Shown here: positions 9,966 to 19,303 of the stretch, in pieces
Numbering within the stretch: position 1 is the first letter of the stretch
Layout of the letters: each line of letters opens with the position of its first letter
Source of the DNA: Polaromonas sp.
Lineage (GTDB): Bacteria > Pseudomonadota > Gammaproteobacteria > Burkholderiales > Burkholderiaceae_C
Assembly (NCBI RefSeq): GCF_012927485.1
Contig: NZ_JABBPC010000029.1
Span: 124,001 to 188,000 of the forward strand
Direction: 5' to 3'
DNA: 64,000 nt
Translations under genes and position numbers: made by a program
Notes under the pieces: model-generated
Told to the model about the DNA's origin: nothing
The model's database searches: none
Seen by the model: only the letters and a program-made list of their open reading frames with translations

Positions 9966-10343
9966 TTGATGCGGCGCATCCGCCGCGATCTGATCGACAG
10001 CTACGACGAAGAGCAAAATCTCCGTTTTCCAAGCGGCATCCACGACCCGCTCGAGCAGTGGAAACTCAGCCCCATGAGCCTAAAGTCCCGCCGGCGTTGG
10101 GAAGAGCACACCCGGGCCAAGGAAAGCATGCTGGAGCGTACCCACATTCCGGAGGCGCGTTGGTGGGTTGTGCAGGCGGTTGACAAGAAGAAAGCCCGGC
10201 TGAACTGCATTCACCATCTCCTGCAACAAATGCCGTGCCAGGAAACCGAGCATTTGCAGCTTGTGCTTCCGGAGCGGATTCGCCATGAAGACTATGGGCG
10301 GCATCCGGTTTCGAAAAATTTCGTGGTGCCTCAAGTTTACTGA
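9966..10343 (+). pseudogene. C-terminal remnant of polyphosphate kinase 2 (PPK2)
   Basis: The frame carries the PPK2 C-terminal signature: DPLEQWKLSPMSLKSRRRWEEH, then WWVVQAVDKKKARLNCIHHLL, matching the family pattern KxWKLSPMD...RW...A...M...T...W.VV..DDKKRARLN.I.HLL. The N-terminal half with the Walker A and B motifs needed for nucleotide binding is absent. The frame starts only 14 bp after the usp stop, on a TTG/ATG pair. About 125 codons remain of a family usually 270-300 long, so it should be inactive as a kinase. Confidence 0.75.
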
Positions 10344-10407
10344 GTGGCCTCGGCTGTCCTGGTTTCGGAAACTGCTGCTGGTACCAATACAGGGCGTATA
10401 AACAGTC

Positions 10408-11163
10408 CTAATCCCTGATGTCCGCAACCGGATGCGATCCAAAGTCGGGCCGCGCTAGATAACTCAACACGCGGCGTGCGGCTTCTTCAGGCGATGTTAG
10501 CTGCCCGCCGCTTTTGAGTTGCAAAAAATTATCCCGGTCGGGGAAAGCCGACCCGTCTGCGCCGCGCAACTGCGCCTGCATGTCGGTGTCAATCACGCCC
10601 GGCGCCAACGAGCAGACTTTGGCGCCCGTCGACTTCTGCGCTTCGTCCAGGGCCAGACAACGGGTGAAATGATCGATACCGGCTTTGACCGCACAATAGG
10701 CGGCTTGGGAAGCCATGGCTCGGCGCCCCAAACCTGACGAGATGTTAAGCACCTTGCGTTCGGCCCGCCAGCTTTCGGTGGCACGCAAAAACACGGCCGT
10801 GAGTTGCATCGGGGCCTCCAGCCCGACGCGCAAAGTCCTTGCGAGGTCGGCAGCGTCGGCTTCGCTAAGGGGGCCGATACGCGGAATGACGCCAGCGTTG
10901 TTGATGAGGGTCGCGCTGGTCCAGGCGTCGTCGCCTTGCTCGTTCAGCCAGTTTTCCAACCGCACGCTGAGTGCAGCACCTTCGGCCAAATCGTGGGTCC
11001 ATTGCAGCACGGTAGAACCAGCGCGCTCAGCGTGCTGCGCCAGCGCATCCGAAACGCTGCGCGAAATGCAAAGCACCGTGTGGCCTTGGCTGAGTAATTG
11101 GCGGGCAATTGCAAGACCCATGCCGCGCGAGGCGCCGGTAAGTAGAGTGAGATGCTGCGTCAT
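10408..11163 (-). CDS. Short-chain dehydrogenase/reductase (SDR)
   Basis: 251 residues from MTQHLTLLTGASRGMG. The Rossmann cofactor motif TGASRGMG, the NNAG motif (INNAGVIPRIG), the catalytic Ser in NISSGLGRRA and the YCAVKAG form of YxxxK are all present, so it should be a functional NAD(P)-dependent oxidoreductase. Substrate is unknown. An upstream in-frame extension to 11535 overlaps the neighbouring pseudouridine synthase antisense and has no SDR character, so I reject it. Possible co-transcription with the rluA-type gene 55 bp upstream. Confidence 0.9.
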   Translation of the reverse strand: MTQHLTLLTGASRGMGLAIARQLLSQGHTVLCISRSVSDALAQHAERAGSTVLQWTHDLAEGAALSVRLENWLNEQGDDAWTSATLINNAGVIPRIGPLSEADAADLARTLRVGLEAPMQLTAVFLRATESWRAERKVLNISSGLGRRAMASQAAYCAVKAGIDHFTRCLALDEAQKSTGAKVCSLAPGVIDTDMQAQLRGADGSAFPDRDNFLQLKSGGQLTSPEEAARRVLSYLARPDFGSHPVADIRD

Positions 11164-11218
11164 GCCTTGCATGTTAGCGGCAGGGTGGCCAGCCTGCAAT
11201 CGATAACGCCGCGCCCAA

Positions 11219-11917
11219 CTAAAAGTCGGGTGCACTTTGAAAAGACAGCAGCCTGCCGCTGCCTGGATGCGTAAGCCGCAAGGCAGCGGCATGGAGCAGC
11301 AGGCGGGGCGCCTTGGCCTGCACGTTTTCAGGGGCATACAGGGTGTCCCCCAGTATCGGATGACCGAGCGCCTGCAAATGCACGCGCAACTGATGCGAAC
11401 GGCCTGTGACCGGCTCCAGTTCGACGCGGGTGCTGTTCGTGATCCCGTCATACTCCATCGCCCGCCACCGGGTCTGGCTCGGTTTGCCGTGGGTCCTGTC
11501 AACAATTCGCAGGGGCCGATGCGGCCAGTCCACAACGATGGGCAGATCGATCAGCCCCCAACCGTCGGGGCTTTGCAGGCGGGGCAGGCAGTCATTCACG
11601 ACCGCTATGTAGCGTTTATGGACTTCCCGGTTTTCAAATAATCTACCCAGCGCGCGCTGGGTGGCTAGGTCCCGCGCCATCAGCATCAGGCCCGAGGTGG
11701 CCATGTCCAAGCGGTGCACGATCAAGGCGTCGGAGTAGCGCCGTTGCACGCGACTACTCAAGCAGTCTTGCTTGTCTTCGCCGCGCCCGGGCACCGATAG
11801 CAGTCCTGCCGGCTTGTTGAACACCAGCAAGCACTCGTCGCCGTAAATGACTTCGACCTCTTCCATTGCGGCGCCAGGACGTGTCGGGTTACTGCGTTGC
11901 AGCTGATTGTGCATCAT
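11219..11917 (-). CDS. RluA-family pseudouridine synthase
   Basis: 232 residues. The catalytic motif HRLDMATSGLML contains the nucleophilic Asp of the RluA family. Flanking conserved segments are NKPAGLLSVPG and ELEPVTGRSHQLRVHLQALGHPILGDTLYA. There is no N-terminal S4 domain, so it resembles RluA (23S rRNA U746 / tRNA U32) more than RluC or RluD. The start may be any of three Met codons; MEEVEVIYGDE at about 11866 also fits. Transcribed toward the SDR gene. Confidence 0.9.
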   Translation of the reverse strand: MMHNQLQRSNPTRPGAAMEEVEVIYGDECLLVFNKPAGLLSVPGRGEDKQDCLSSRVQRRYSDALIVHRLDMATSGLMLMARDLATQRALGRLFENREVHKRYIAVVNDCLPRLQSPDGWGLIDLPIVVDWPHRPLRIVDRTHGKPSQTRWRAMEYDGITNSTRVELEPVTGRSHQLRVHLQALGHPILGDTLYAPENVQAKAPRLLLHAAALRLTHPGSGRLLSFQSAPDF

Positions 11918-11956
11918 GATGGCCGCCGCCGACGCTTTGGCTTCACCGGGGCACGC

Positions 11957-12262
11957 TTAGGATCGGGGCGGTGGAAAGTTGTGAACCGGGGGGCTGTCAC
12001 GCTTGATTTCGCGCAGCATAAACAGATACAGGCTCTCTACTTTTTCACGTGCCCAGGGCGTCTTGCGTAAAAACTTCAGGCTCGATGCCAGGCTGGGGTC
12101 GCTGGTAAAGCAACGAATGGCGATACGCTGCCCCAAGTTCTCCCAACCATAGTGATCCGCCAAAACCGTGACGATGGTTTCCAGGGTGACGCCGTGCAGC
12201 GGGTTGTCCGGCTGCCGTGCGGCATCTGGATGCGCAGCAGATGAGTCAGACATCACAGCCAC
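11957..12262 (-). CDS. VF530-family small DNA-binding protein
   Basis: 101 residues. The core [60 protein letters not shown] is diagnostic of VF530 (DUF2132), small helical proteins with a putative DNA-binding surface. The N-terminus is variable; ATG at 12253 (MSDSSAAH) is an alternative start. It sits 39 bp upstream of the pseudouridine synthase on the same strand and 7 bp downstream of the 47-residue basic protein gene, so the small genes probably share a transcript. Confidence 0.85.
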   Translation of the reverse strand: MAVMSDSSAAHPDAARQPDNPLHGVTLETIVTVLADHYGWENLGQRIAIRCFTSDPSLASSLKFLRKTPWAREKVESLYLFMLREIKRDSPPVHNFPPPRS

Positions 12263-12269
12263 GAACCGC

Positions 12270-12413
12270 CTACTTGTTTTTCAGCTTGCCCCGTAACGGC
12301 ACTTGCGTCACCACCGTCGGGCGGACAGCATCGGGCGACACGGTTTTGGGCGGTGACGTGTCCTTCTTGGGCTTCTTGACCATTTTGCTGGTGTTTTGCT
12401 GACCTTTTGCCAT
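12270..12413 (-). CDS. 47-residue basic protein, conserved in Burkholderiales
   Basis: The product starts [18 protein letters not shown] and ends RGKLKNK; it is lysine-rich, has no hydrophobic segment and is probably disordered. The ATG is preceded by GGAG seven bases upstream. I recall very similar MAKGQ...KKPKK proteins as short hypotheticals in related genomes. Function unknown; the charge suggests nucleic-acid association. It lies directly upstream of the VF530 gene. Confidence 0.7.
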   Translation of the reverse strand: MAKGQQNTSKMVKKPKKDTSPPKTVSPDAVRPTVVTQVPLRGKLKNK

Positions 12414-12623
12414 GGTTTTCTCCATTAGTTTATGGACCGATTATCGGTGCAAGCAACGGCTTGACGGCTATGTTCGGACAATCATTCCCAAAAATCTGAG
12501 CAGAAGCGTTGTCCTGAAGCTGCCAGGTATCAGCGACGGGTGGGCAAGGGCCCCTACACCCGTGTGGGCCGGTGGCGGTGCGTGACTTCAGCGCTTCCTG
12601 GGCCAATACTGCAACGCGTCTGT

Positions 12624-13925
12624 TCATGGCGCCCGGTTCGCTCGGATTCGGTTCACTTCCAGGGCGGTGATTTCGCTGGCCTGGTTGCCCCAGGAATTGC
12701 GGATGTGCGTGAGCACAGCCGACAGTTCATTGTCCCCGAGCACCAAGACAAAGGGCGGCATGCCGAAAGGCCGTGGATTGCCTTCGGTGGCGGGCGAGAA
12801 GCCACCGTTGAGCACAATCTGCACCAGATTTACGGTCGATTTCATGACCACGGCACGATTTCCGGCGAGCGCGGGGTAAGCATTGGCCACGCCCTGGCCG
12901 GCATCGCCGTGGCATTGCGCGCAATAGTGTTCGTAAAGCTTGGTACCTTTTGCTGCAGTGGCGGACGACGTGGTGGGGGCGGCAGCGGTAGGCGCGTCAA
13001 GTGCGTCGGATCGCGTGAGCGGCTTCGGGAGCTCTTTTAAAAACTGGGCCATCGCGCCCAGGTCTTCGAGGCTCAGGTACTGTGTGCTGCGAAGTACCAC
13101 TTCGGTCATTGGACCGGCCACTGAGGCGCGTGCCGACACGCCGTTTTTGAGCAAGCTCACGATGTGCGCCCGATCCCAATCGCCCACGCCCACTTCGTGC
13201 GGGGAAGTCAGTGACGGCGCGTACCAGTTCTGCATCGGGATCAAGCCACCGGCCAAATCCAGCCCTTCGCTGGTCGCACCCAGCGCGTTGCGTGCGGTGT
13301 GGCAGGCGCTGCAGTGACCCAAACCCTTGATCAGGTAAGCGCCTCGATTCCATTCAGCGTTGCGGCTGGCATCCGGTTGGTACACGCCGGGACTGAAATA
13401 CAGGGCACGCCAAACTGCCAGTGCGGCCTGCGATTGATAAGGAAAGCGCAGCGTGTTGTGCTGGTTGGGCTGCGCTACCGCAGGCAGACTGCCAAGGTAG
13501 GCGAAGAGTGCATCCGAATCTTCCCGCGTCACCTGGGTGTAGTTGGAGTACGGGAAGGCGGGGTAGAGCAATCGACCGCTTTTTGAGCGTCCGTTGTGCA
13601 TGGCCCGCCAGAAGTGTGCGGATGACCAGCTTCCCAAACCAGTTTTCTCATCGGGCGTGAGGTTGGAAGTGAACACGGTTCCAAAAGGCGTTTCGATACC
13701 GCGACCCCCTGCATAGCTCTGACCGCCCCGTGCGGTGTGACAGCTCGCGCAATTGCCGGCACGTGCCAGATAAGCGCCCCGGGCAATCAGGTCGGAACTG
13801 AGCCCAGCGGCGGCTCTTGGCGCATTCAGATCACTTTCGTCACGTACATTCAAGGTCCATATCAGCGCTGCTGCGCCAGCGATCAGCAAGCTCAACCCAA
13901 ACACGACCTTGACCATTTTGTTCAT
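12624..13925 (-). CDS. Membrane-anchored tri-heme c-type cytochrome (dehydrogenase cytochrome-subunit type)
   Basis: 433 residues. One N-terminal membrane helix (about residues 5-25) is followed by three c-heme sites: CASCH at 59-63, CSACH at 205-209 and CAQCH at 335-339. The layout and segments such as GRGIETPFGTVFTSNLTPD match cytochrome subunits of membrane-bound alcohol, aldehyde or gluconate dehydrogenases, which pass electrons to ubiquinone or an oxidase. No dehydrogenase catalytic subunit is adjacent. The start overlaps the stop of the upstream cytochrome gene (ATGA). Confidence 0.9.
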   Translation of the reverse strand: MNKMVKVVFGLSLLIAGAAALIWTLNVRDESDLNAPRAAAGLSSDLIARGAYLARAGNCASCHTARGGQSYAGGRGIETPFGTVFTSNLTPDEKTGLGSWSSAHFWRAMHNGRSKSGRLLYPAFPYSNYTQVTREDSDALFAYLGSLPAVAQPNQHNTLRFPYQSQAALAVWRALYFSPGVYQPDASRNAEWNRGAYLIKGLGHCSACHTARNALGATSEGLDLAGGLIPMQNWYAPSLTSPHEVGVGDWDRAHIVSLLKNGVSARASVAGPMTEVVLRSTQYLSLEDLGAMAQFLKELPKPLTRSDALDAPTAAAPTTSSATAAKGTKLYEHYCAQCHGDAGQGVANAYPALAGNRAVVMKSTVNLVQIVLNGGFSPATEGNPRPFGMPPFVLVLGDNELSAVLTHIRNSWGNQASEITALEVNRIRANRAP

Positions 13926-14710
13926 TTCGGATCTTTCCGTTGAGCGGTGACGGGCGCGCTTCCGCAGGTCATCGCCGTGGCGCCTGGCGCAAGTGCCGGA
14001 AGGGCCGGAAGGGCCGCTGCGGGCTTGGTGCTGGTAGGCAAGGGTTGTGCGGCCACCCAGCTAGATACTGCATTGATGTCATCCAGAGTAAGGCGAGACA
14101 CGACTTCTTTCATGCAGTCGGGCGCTTGGGCACCACGCTGACCGGTCTTCCAGGCGCCTAACTGTGCGTTGAGGTAATCGTGCGGTAGCCCCAACAGGCC
14201 CGGAATGTCCGGTGCAACGCCCGTCATCGCCGGACCATGGCATTGCACGCAGGCCGGGATACGCCGCTCGGCGTCGCCCTGGGTCACCAGGCGCTGGCCT
14301 CGACGCAATACATCCGCCGAAGCCGTCGCGGGCAGCGGGGCGGGGTAGGGTACCTCCAGGCGGGAAAAATACTGCGCAATTTCCAGTAGGTAGGCGTCGC
14401 CTACCGGCCCATCCAGCGGTTCCAGCAATTGCGTCATGAGGCCGTAGTGGCGACGCCCGTCGCGGAAATTAAGAAGCTGGTGGTAGAGATAGCCCGCCGG
14501 TTTACCGGCCAGACGTGGGTAATAGCCATCCGGTGCCGCGCGGCCCAGCGTGCCATGGCAGGCGGTACAGGCCATGGCACGCTGGGCAATAGTGTCTTCA
14601 AAAGATGCGGCGGCCATTACCGGGTCTGTCATGGCGCCTGCCAGGCTGCAGGCGATTAAGAAAAACGCGGCAAGCCTGCGCGTCAGGGAATCTAGCGGGG
14701 TCGTTGTCAT
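13922..14710 (-). CDS. Periplasmic di-heme cytochrome c (c4-like)
   Basis: 262 residues from MTTTPLDS at 14710, giving a Sec signal peptide (LAAFFLIACSLAGAM). Two heme c sites, CTACH and CVQCH, sit in tandem domains with spacing like cytochrome c4; segments PDGYYPRLAGKPAGYLYHQLLNFRDGRR and IPGLLGLPHDYLNAQLGAWKTGQR support this. Residues 1-34 of the longer frame to 14812 have no signal character. It is first in a two-gene operon with the tri-heme protein (ATGA overlap), suggesting one periplasmic electron-transfer chain. Confidence 0.88.
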   Translation of the reverse strand: MTTTPLDSLTRRLAAFFLIACSLAGAMTDPVMAAASFEDTIAQRAMACTACHGTLGRAAPDGYYPRLAGKPAGYLYHQLLNFRDGRRHYGLMTQLLEPLDGPVGDAYLLEIAQYFSRLEVPYPAPLPATASADVLRRGQRLVTQGDAERRIPACVQCHGPAMTGVAPDIPGLLGLPHDYLNAQLGAWKTGQRGAQAPDCMKEVVSRLTLDDINAVSSWVAAQPLPTSTKPAAALPALPALAPGATAMTCGSAPVTAQRKDPK

Positions 14711-15166
14711 GAGGGAATCATGCCTCACAAAGTCTGCTTTCACAGTGGCGGGCTGGGTGCAACTTGAGTGGCAAAAGTGAAAGTGATCTATTTTTGAACA
14801 ACACCTCATCAAACCGCGTAGCTGGCGAGCGCATGGGATTCTGGAACGTAAAGCAGTTCACGCCCGGCTGGTTCGGATCGCAGTGGCGCATAAGCTGGGT
14901 GAGAGAACCGACTAGCGCGAATCCGCAAACCGTGCCATAATCATGGGCTTGCAGTTGCACGGTGTGTGCTGCATTTGTACATCTACCTCACACTTTTTGA
15001 CTCTCTTGAAAGAGTCAATGCTTCAGGCTCTTTTTTCGCCTAAAGCGCATATTCGTTTGATGGTTGATGTTTTATTAACCATGAACGAAGCCTTCTGCAT
15101 CGCGGGAGGTGGAGTTTCCTGTCCTTCGCCAAAAGCGTTGCGTGCAGGTGATTAGTGAGAATAAAC
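14711..15166. other. 456-bp divergent leader region with hairpin upstream of the DEAD-box helicase gene
   Basis: No gene is supported here. A CATAAT hexamer at 14935-14940 could be a -10 box for the helicase gene, which would give a leader of about 220 nt. Within it, GACTCT at 14999-15004 pairs with AGAGTC at 15011-15016, followed some 15 bases later by CTCTTTTTT. Long structured leaders are common for cold-induced RNA helicases; that reading is inference. Confidence 0.35.
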
Positions 15167-17020
15167 ATGACTGACTCTTTTGAGGCTCGCGGCGACTTTT
15201 TGCCTGAAGCCATTGCCGACACGGCGCCCGATGCCGATTTCAACGTGATTCCTGACTTTTCCGACGCCCCGGTTGCTGAAGCAACGTCGCTGGAAGCGAT
15301 TGCTCCTCAGCCCAACGGCTTTGTGAAGCTGGGTCTCGCCAAGGAACTGCTCCAAGCCGTGGCGGATATGGGTTTTACCCAGCCGACTGCAGTGCAGCTG
15401 GCTACCATCCCCAAAGCCATGCAGGCGCTGGACGCTGACCCCAAAGCGGCCAAATTCACCGACCTGCAGGTTTCCAGCCAGACCGGTAGTGGCAAAACCG
15501 CGGCCTTTTTGCTGCCTGTGTTGCACACCCTGCTCATGCAACAAGTAGAAGCCGAGCGCAATGAACGTGCTGAATTTGAACGCCACAGTGCGGAAGCCAT
15601 CGCCAGGGGCGAAGCGCCTCCGAAAAAACCGAAGCGCAAAGACCCGACGAACGCCCGCAACTTCAAAGCGGCCACACCCGGTGCGCTGATTCTTTGCCCA
15701 ACCCGCGAGTTGGCCCAACAGGTTTGCGCCGACGCGATTGATCTGGTTCGACATTGCCGTGGCCTGCGCATTGCCAACGTGGTTGGCGGCATTCCTTACC
15801 AGCTGCAAATTGCCAAGTTGCAAAATGCCGACCTGGTGGTAGCCACGCCTGGCCGTTTGCTGGATCTGCAGCGTAGTATGCAGATCAAACTGGATCAGGT
15901 GCAGTTCCTCGTGGTCGACGAAGCTGACCGCATGCTTGACCTCGGCTTTGCCGACGATCTGACCGAAGTCAACCAGCTGACGATTGAGCGCAAGCAAACC
16001 ATGATGTTCAGTGCCACCTTTGCGCCGCGCATCATGCAACTCGCCACCCGCGTGATGCGTCAGCCGCAGCGCGTGGAGATCGACTCCCCACACGAAAAAC
16101 ACGCTTCGATCACGCAATCCTTGCTGTGGGCCGACAACATGACCCACAAGCGCAAGCTGCTGGATCACTCGCTGCGCGACACCACCATCAACCAGTCCAT
16201 CGTGTTCGCCTGTACGCAGGTCGAATGTGATGGCTTGGCCAACGATTTGGTGCAAGACGGCTTTAGCGCTGTGGCGCTGCATGGCGCTTTGGGCCAGGGT
16301 CTTCGCAACCGCCGCTTGATGGCTTTCCGTGACGGCCGCGTCCAGATTCTGGTGGCAACCGATGTGGCTGCCCGCGGCCTGGACGTGCCGACCATCACCC
16401 ACGTGATCAACTACGGCCTGCCAATGAAAGCGGAAGACTATGTGCACCGGATTGGCCGTACCGGCCGTGCCGGGCGCGCTGGTCAGGCAATCACTATTGC
16501 CGAGTTTCGCGACCGTCGCAAGATTCAGGATATCGAACATTACACGCAGCAAAACCTCAAACCCAGCGTGATTGCCGGGTTGGAGCCACAGCAGCGCTTC
16601 GCACCAACCTCCGAGCGCCCCCGCGGTAATTTTGGCAATGGTCCTGACCGTGGCGGCCGTAGTTTTGGCGGCGGTGGTGGCGGTTTCGCTGGCAGAAGGC
16701 CTGCCGGCGGCGGCTTCGGCGGCAACCGTGATGACCGTGGCGGCTCCTTCCAGGGTCGGCCCGCGCCTCAGGGCAATGGTTTCGGCGACCGCAACTTTGC
16801 AGATCGTGCGCCTCGCCGGGAAGATGATCGCGGCTTTGGCGGCGGCAATAGCTTTGCGCCACGCGAAGACCGTCACTTTGGCGCTCGCAACGAAGGCTTC
16901 GCACCACGTCCTGATTTTGCAAATCGTAAACCCGGTTTTGCCAAACCAGCTGGAAAAGTGTTTGTGCCCCGCGATGCAGCCAAGAAGGCTGGCAAGTTTT
17001 CAAAGCCGGTACGTGACTGA
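15167..17020 (+). CDS. DEAD-box ATP-dependent RNA helicase (RhlE-like) with glycine/arginine-rich tail
   Basis: 617 residues from ATG 15167; a GTG four codons upstream is possible. Motifs in order: Q motif GFTQPTAVQ, I SSQTGSGKT, Ia PTRELAQQ, TPGRLL, II VDEADRML, III SAT, V VATDVAARGLDVP, VI HRIGRTGRAGR. The last 150 residues are a low-complexity GG/RGG-type tail (RGGRSFGGGGGGFAG), which in such helicases binds RNA unspecifically. An insertion between motifs I and Ia holds a charged stretch (EAEVERNERAEFERHS-like). Likely role in ribosome assembly or RNA decay. Confidence 0.93.
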   Translation: MTDSFEARGDFLPEAIADTAPDADFNVIPDFSDAPVAEATSLEAIAPQPNGFVKLGLAKELLQAVADMGFTQPTAVQLATIPKAMQALDADPKAAKFTDLQVSSQTGSGKTAAFLLPVLHTLLMQQVEAERNERAEFERHSAEAIARGEAPPKKPKRKDPTNARNFKAATPGALILCPTRELAQQVCADAIDLVRHCRGLRIANVVGGIPYQLQIAKLQNADLVVATPGRLLDLQRSMQIKLDQVQFLVVDEADRMLDLGFADDLTEVNQLTIERKQTMMFSATFAPRIMQLATRVMRQPQRVEIDSPHEKHASITQSLLWADNMTHKRKLLDHSLRDTTINQSIVFACTQVECDGLANDLVQDGFSAVALHGALGQGLRNRRLMAFRDGRVQILVATDVAARGLDVPTITHVINYGLPMKAEDYVHRIGRTGRAGRAGQAITIAEFRDRRKIQDIEHYTQQNLKPSVIAGLEPQQRFAPTSERPRGNFGNGPDRGGRSFGGGGGGFAGRRPAGGGFGGNRDDRGGSFQGRPAPQGNGFGDRNFADRAPRREDDRGFGGGNSFAPREDRHFGARNEGFAPRPDFANRKPGFAKPAGKVFVPRDAAKKAGKFSKPVRD

Positions 17021-17045
17021 TCAGTTTTAATTAGCCTCGGCGCTA

Positions 17046-17086
17046 AAAGGCCGGTACAGACCGCAAGGTTTGTACCGGCCTTTTTT
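17046..17086 (+). terminator. Rho-independent terminator of the DEAD-box helicase gene
   Basis: AAAGGCCGGTACA at 17046-17058 pairs with TGTACCGGCC at 17071-17080, followed by TTTTTT at 17081-17086. Strong GC stem and T-run, 26 bp after the helicase stop codon. Confidence 0.93.
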
Positions 17087-17191
17087 CATGGGTCGGACAA
17101 ATACCCACGGAGGTCGGGTCGGTTTTTTTATTCCGGAAGAAGCCAGCTGTGCCAAGATGCAACTCCGGACCAAAATTTTGAAAGAGCTCCC

Positions 17192-18097
17192 ATGAAAAGC
17201 ACCGAGCCCGTTTGGGATACTCAATGGCTAGACCGTATGTACAACAACCGGGCTTTGGTACCCGACTATGCGGAGCACTTCACGCGCTGGACCAGAGAGT
17301 CCGAAAGTGAGCGCAAGGGCTTGCCTTGTCATCTGGACGTCCCCTACGGCCACAACGTCGGTGAGACCCTGGATATTTTTCCGCCCAACGGATTCAGTGC
17401 TGGCGCCGCCGCTCCGGTGAAGCCTGGTGCGCCGGTGCTGGTGTTTATCCACGGCGGATACTGGCGTTCTCTGGGCAAGGTTGATCATTCTTTCTTGGCG
17501 CCGCATTTGACACAGGCCGGTGCCTGTGTGGTGATGCCCGACTACGCGTTGTGCCCGGCAGTGACCATTCCTGAAATTGTCTTGCAGATGGTCGAAGCAT
17601 TGGTGTGGACCTGGCGTCACATTGCTGACTATGGGGGTGACCCGCAGCGCATCACGGTCGCGGGCCACTCCGCCGGCGGGCACTTGGCGGCCATGCTGCT
17701 GGCCTGCGACTGGAAAGAGCATGCGCCTGATCTGCCGCCAGACCTTGTCAAGAAGGCGCTCTCCATTTCAGGCTTGTACGATCTGGAGCCGCTTCGCCAC
17801 ACACCCTTTCTTCAGAATTTGAAGTTGACGCCCGAACATGTCCAGCAAGCGAGCCCGGCTTCGCTGTCGCGTCCTGGCCAGGGCACGCTTCACAGCGTGG
17901 TGGGGGCCGACGAAAGCGACGAATTTTTGCGGCAGAACTTATTGATACGGCAGGCGTGGGGAAGCAAGACCGTGCCAGTGTGCGAATCTCTGCCGGGGCT
18001 CAACCATTTCAGCGTGCTGGAAGCGCTGACCGAGCCCTCCCATCGTCTGAACCAGTTGACGCTCGAGTTGCTCGGCCTTGGCCCGCAGCCGCGCTAG
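17192..18097 (+). CDS. Alpha/beta hydrolase (carboxylesterase / kynurenine-formamidase-like)
   Basis: 301 residues. The oxyanion-hole motif HGGYWRSL and nucleophile elbow GHSAGGHLAA are those of the hormone-sensitive-lipase / formamidase group; a catalytic His is likely in LPGLNHFSVLEAL near the C-terminus. No signal peptide, so cytoplasmic. Start supported by AAAGAG before the ATG. No tryptophan-degradation genes are adjacent, so kynurenine formamidase activity is only a possibility. It converges on guaC with 16 bp between the stops. Confidence 0.85.
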   Translation: MKSTEPVWDTQWLDRMYNNRALVPDYAEHFTRWTRESESERKGLPCHLDVPYGHNVGETLDIFPPNGFSAGAAAPVKPGAPVLVFIHGGYWRSLGKVDHSFLAPHLTQAGACVVMPDYALCPAVTIPEIVLQMVEALVWTWRHIADYGGDPQRITVAGHSAGGHLAAMLLACDWKEHAPDLPPDLVKKALSISGLYDLEPLRHTPFLQNLKLTPEHVQQASPASLSRPGQGTLHSVVGADESDEFLRQNLLIRQAWGSKTVPVCESLPGLNHFSVLEALTEPSHRLNQLTLELLGLGPQPR

Positions 18098-18113
18098 CCT
18101 TCACCGGTCTGAA

Positions 18114-19091
18114 TTACATCCGCAGATGTTCACCCGCGTTGTCGCCGCCCAAGATCACGTAGTTGACCTTTCGGATGTCCATGAGCCTTACCCCCCCCGC
18201 ATAGCTGATGGCGCTCTGAATATCTTCCTCCATCTCGCGCAGCGTGTCTTCAAGGCTGCCCTTGACCGGCTCCAGAATGCGCTTGCCCTCGACGTGCTTG
18301 TACTCACCCTTATTGAAGTCCGAGGCGCTCCCGTAATATTCTTTGAAGAGCTTGCCGTCGACCTCCACCGGTTTCCCAGGGCTTTCTTCGAGGCCTGCCA
18401 GCATGGAGCCGATCATCACCATGGTGGCCCCAAAACGCACTGATTTGGCGATGTCGCCGTGCTCGCGTATGCCGCCATCGGCAATGATGGGCTTGGTCGC
18501 CACGCGCGCGCACCACTTGAGCGCCGACAGCTGCCAGCCGCCCGTGCCAAAGCCAGTCTTCATTTTGGTGATGCAGACCTTGCCGGGGCCAATGCCCACC
18601 TTGGTGGCGTCAGCGCCCCAGTTTTCGAGGTCAATCACGGCTTCTGGCGTGCCCACGTTGCCCGCAATAACGAACGCGGCGGGCAGCTTCTTCTTCAGAT
18701 AGCGGATCATTTTCTGCACCGTATCGGCATGGCCGTGCGCCACATCAATCGTGATGTACTCGGGCACCAGATCCAGCTCTGCCAACTGGTCTACCGTGTC
18801 GTAGTCGAGCTTTTTAACACCCAGCGAAATGGATGCGTACAAGCCTTGTGCTTTCATCGATTTGGTGAATTGAAGGTTGTCCAGGTCAAAACGGTGCATC
18901 ACGTAAAAATACCCGTTCCGGGCCATCCAGGCGCAGATGTCTTCGTTGACCACCGTTTTCATGTTGGCCGGTACCACCGGTATGCGAAAGCTGCGCCCTC
19001 CAAGTTCTACAGAGGCGTCACATTCGGAACGACTTTCCACGCGGCACTTGCGCGGCAGCAGCAGAATGTTGTCGTAGTCGAAAATTTCCAT
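18114..19091 (-). CDS. guaC: GMP reductase
   Basis: 325 residues, an IMPDH/GMPR-fold enzyme converting GMP to IMP with NADPH. It has the catalytic-loop segment [18 protein letters not shown] with its active-site Cys, plus [31 protein letters not shown]. No CBS domain pair, which separates it from IMP dehydrogenase. Family size (325) matches the GuaC2-type group. The start [10 protein letters not shown] is standard for the family. Confidence 0.95.
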   Translation of the reverse strand: MEIFDYDNILLLPRKCRVESRSECDASVELGGRSFRIPVVPANMKTVVNEDICAWMARNGYFYVMHRFDLDNLQFTKSMKAQGLYASISLGVKKLDYDTVDQLAELDLVPEYITIDVAHGHADTVQKMIRYLKKKLPAAFVIAGNVGTPEAVIDLENWGADATKVGIGPGKVCITKMKTGFGTGGWQLSALKWCARVATKPIIADGGIREHGDIAKSVRFGATMVMIGSMLAGLEESPGKPVEVDGKLFKEYYGSASDFNKGEYKHVEGKRILEPVKGSLEDTLREMEEDIQSAISYAGGVRLMDIRKVNYVILGGDNAGEHLRM

Positions 19092-19191
19092 GATGTCCCA
19101 AGCTCCTAAAAAACTGTTGATAAACAGAAGGCGCTTGGATTGGACCGGCTATTGTTTGCAAGCCATCACCCCTAAGGGCAATGCTTGAAAC

Positions 19192-19221
19192 AAAAAACCG
19201 GGCGCAATTGCTTGGGCCCGG
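19192..19221 (-). terminator. Rho-independent terminator (minus strand)
   Basis: On the minus strand CCGGGC (19221-19216) and GCCCGG (19203-19198) form a stem followed by TTTTTTG (19197-19191). It lies about 80 bp beyond the stop of the periplasmic protein gene at 19304 and before guaC, so it insulates guaC from that gene. Confidence 0.85.
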
Positions 19222-19303
19222 TGGCCGATTCTAGGCGTTCAGGCGGCCCGGCGCGATGGTGATCCTGATATACCCGTTATAGGCGAGCCGGATTTGCTGC
19301 AAT

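Noticed and set aside
12430-12627. 65-codon minus-strand open frame between the small basic protein and the cytochrome operon
   Set aside because: No ribosome site or family, and random composition; it overlaps the cytochrome stop by four bases.
15152-16876. 574-codon minus-strand open frame
   Set aside because: It is the antisense shadow of the DEAD-box helicase gene, which has all helicase motifs on the plus strand.
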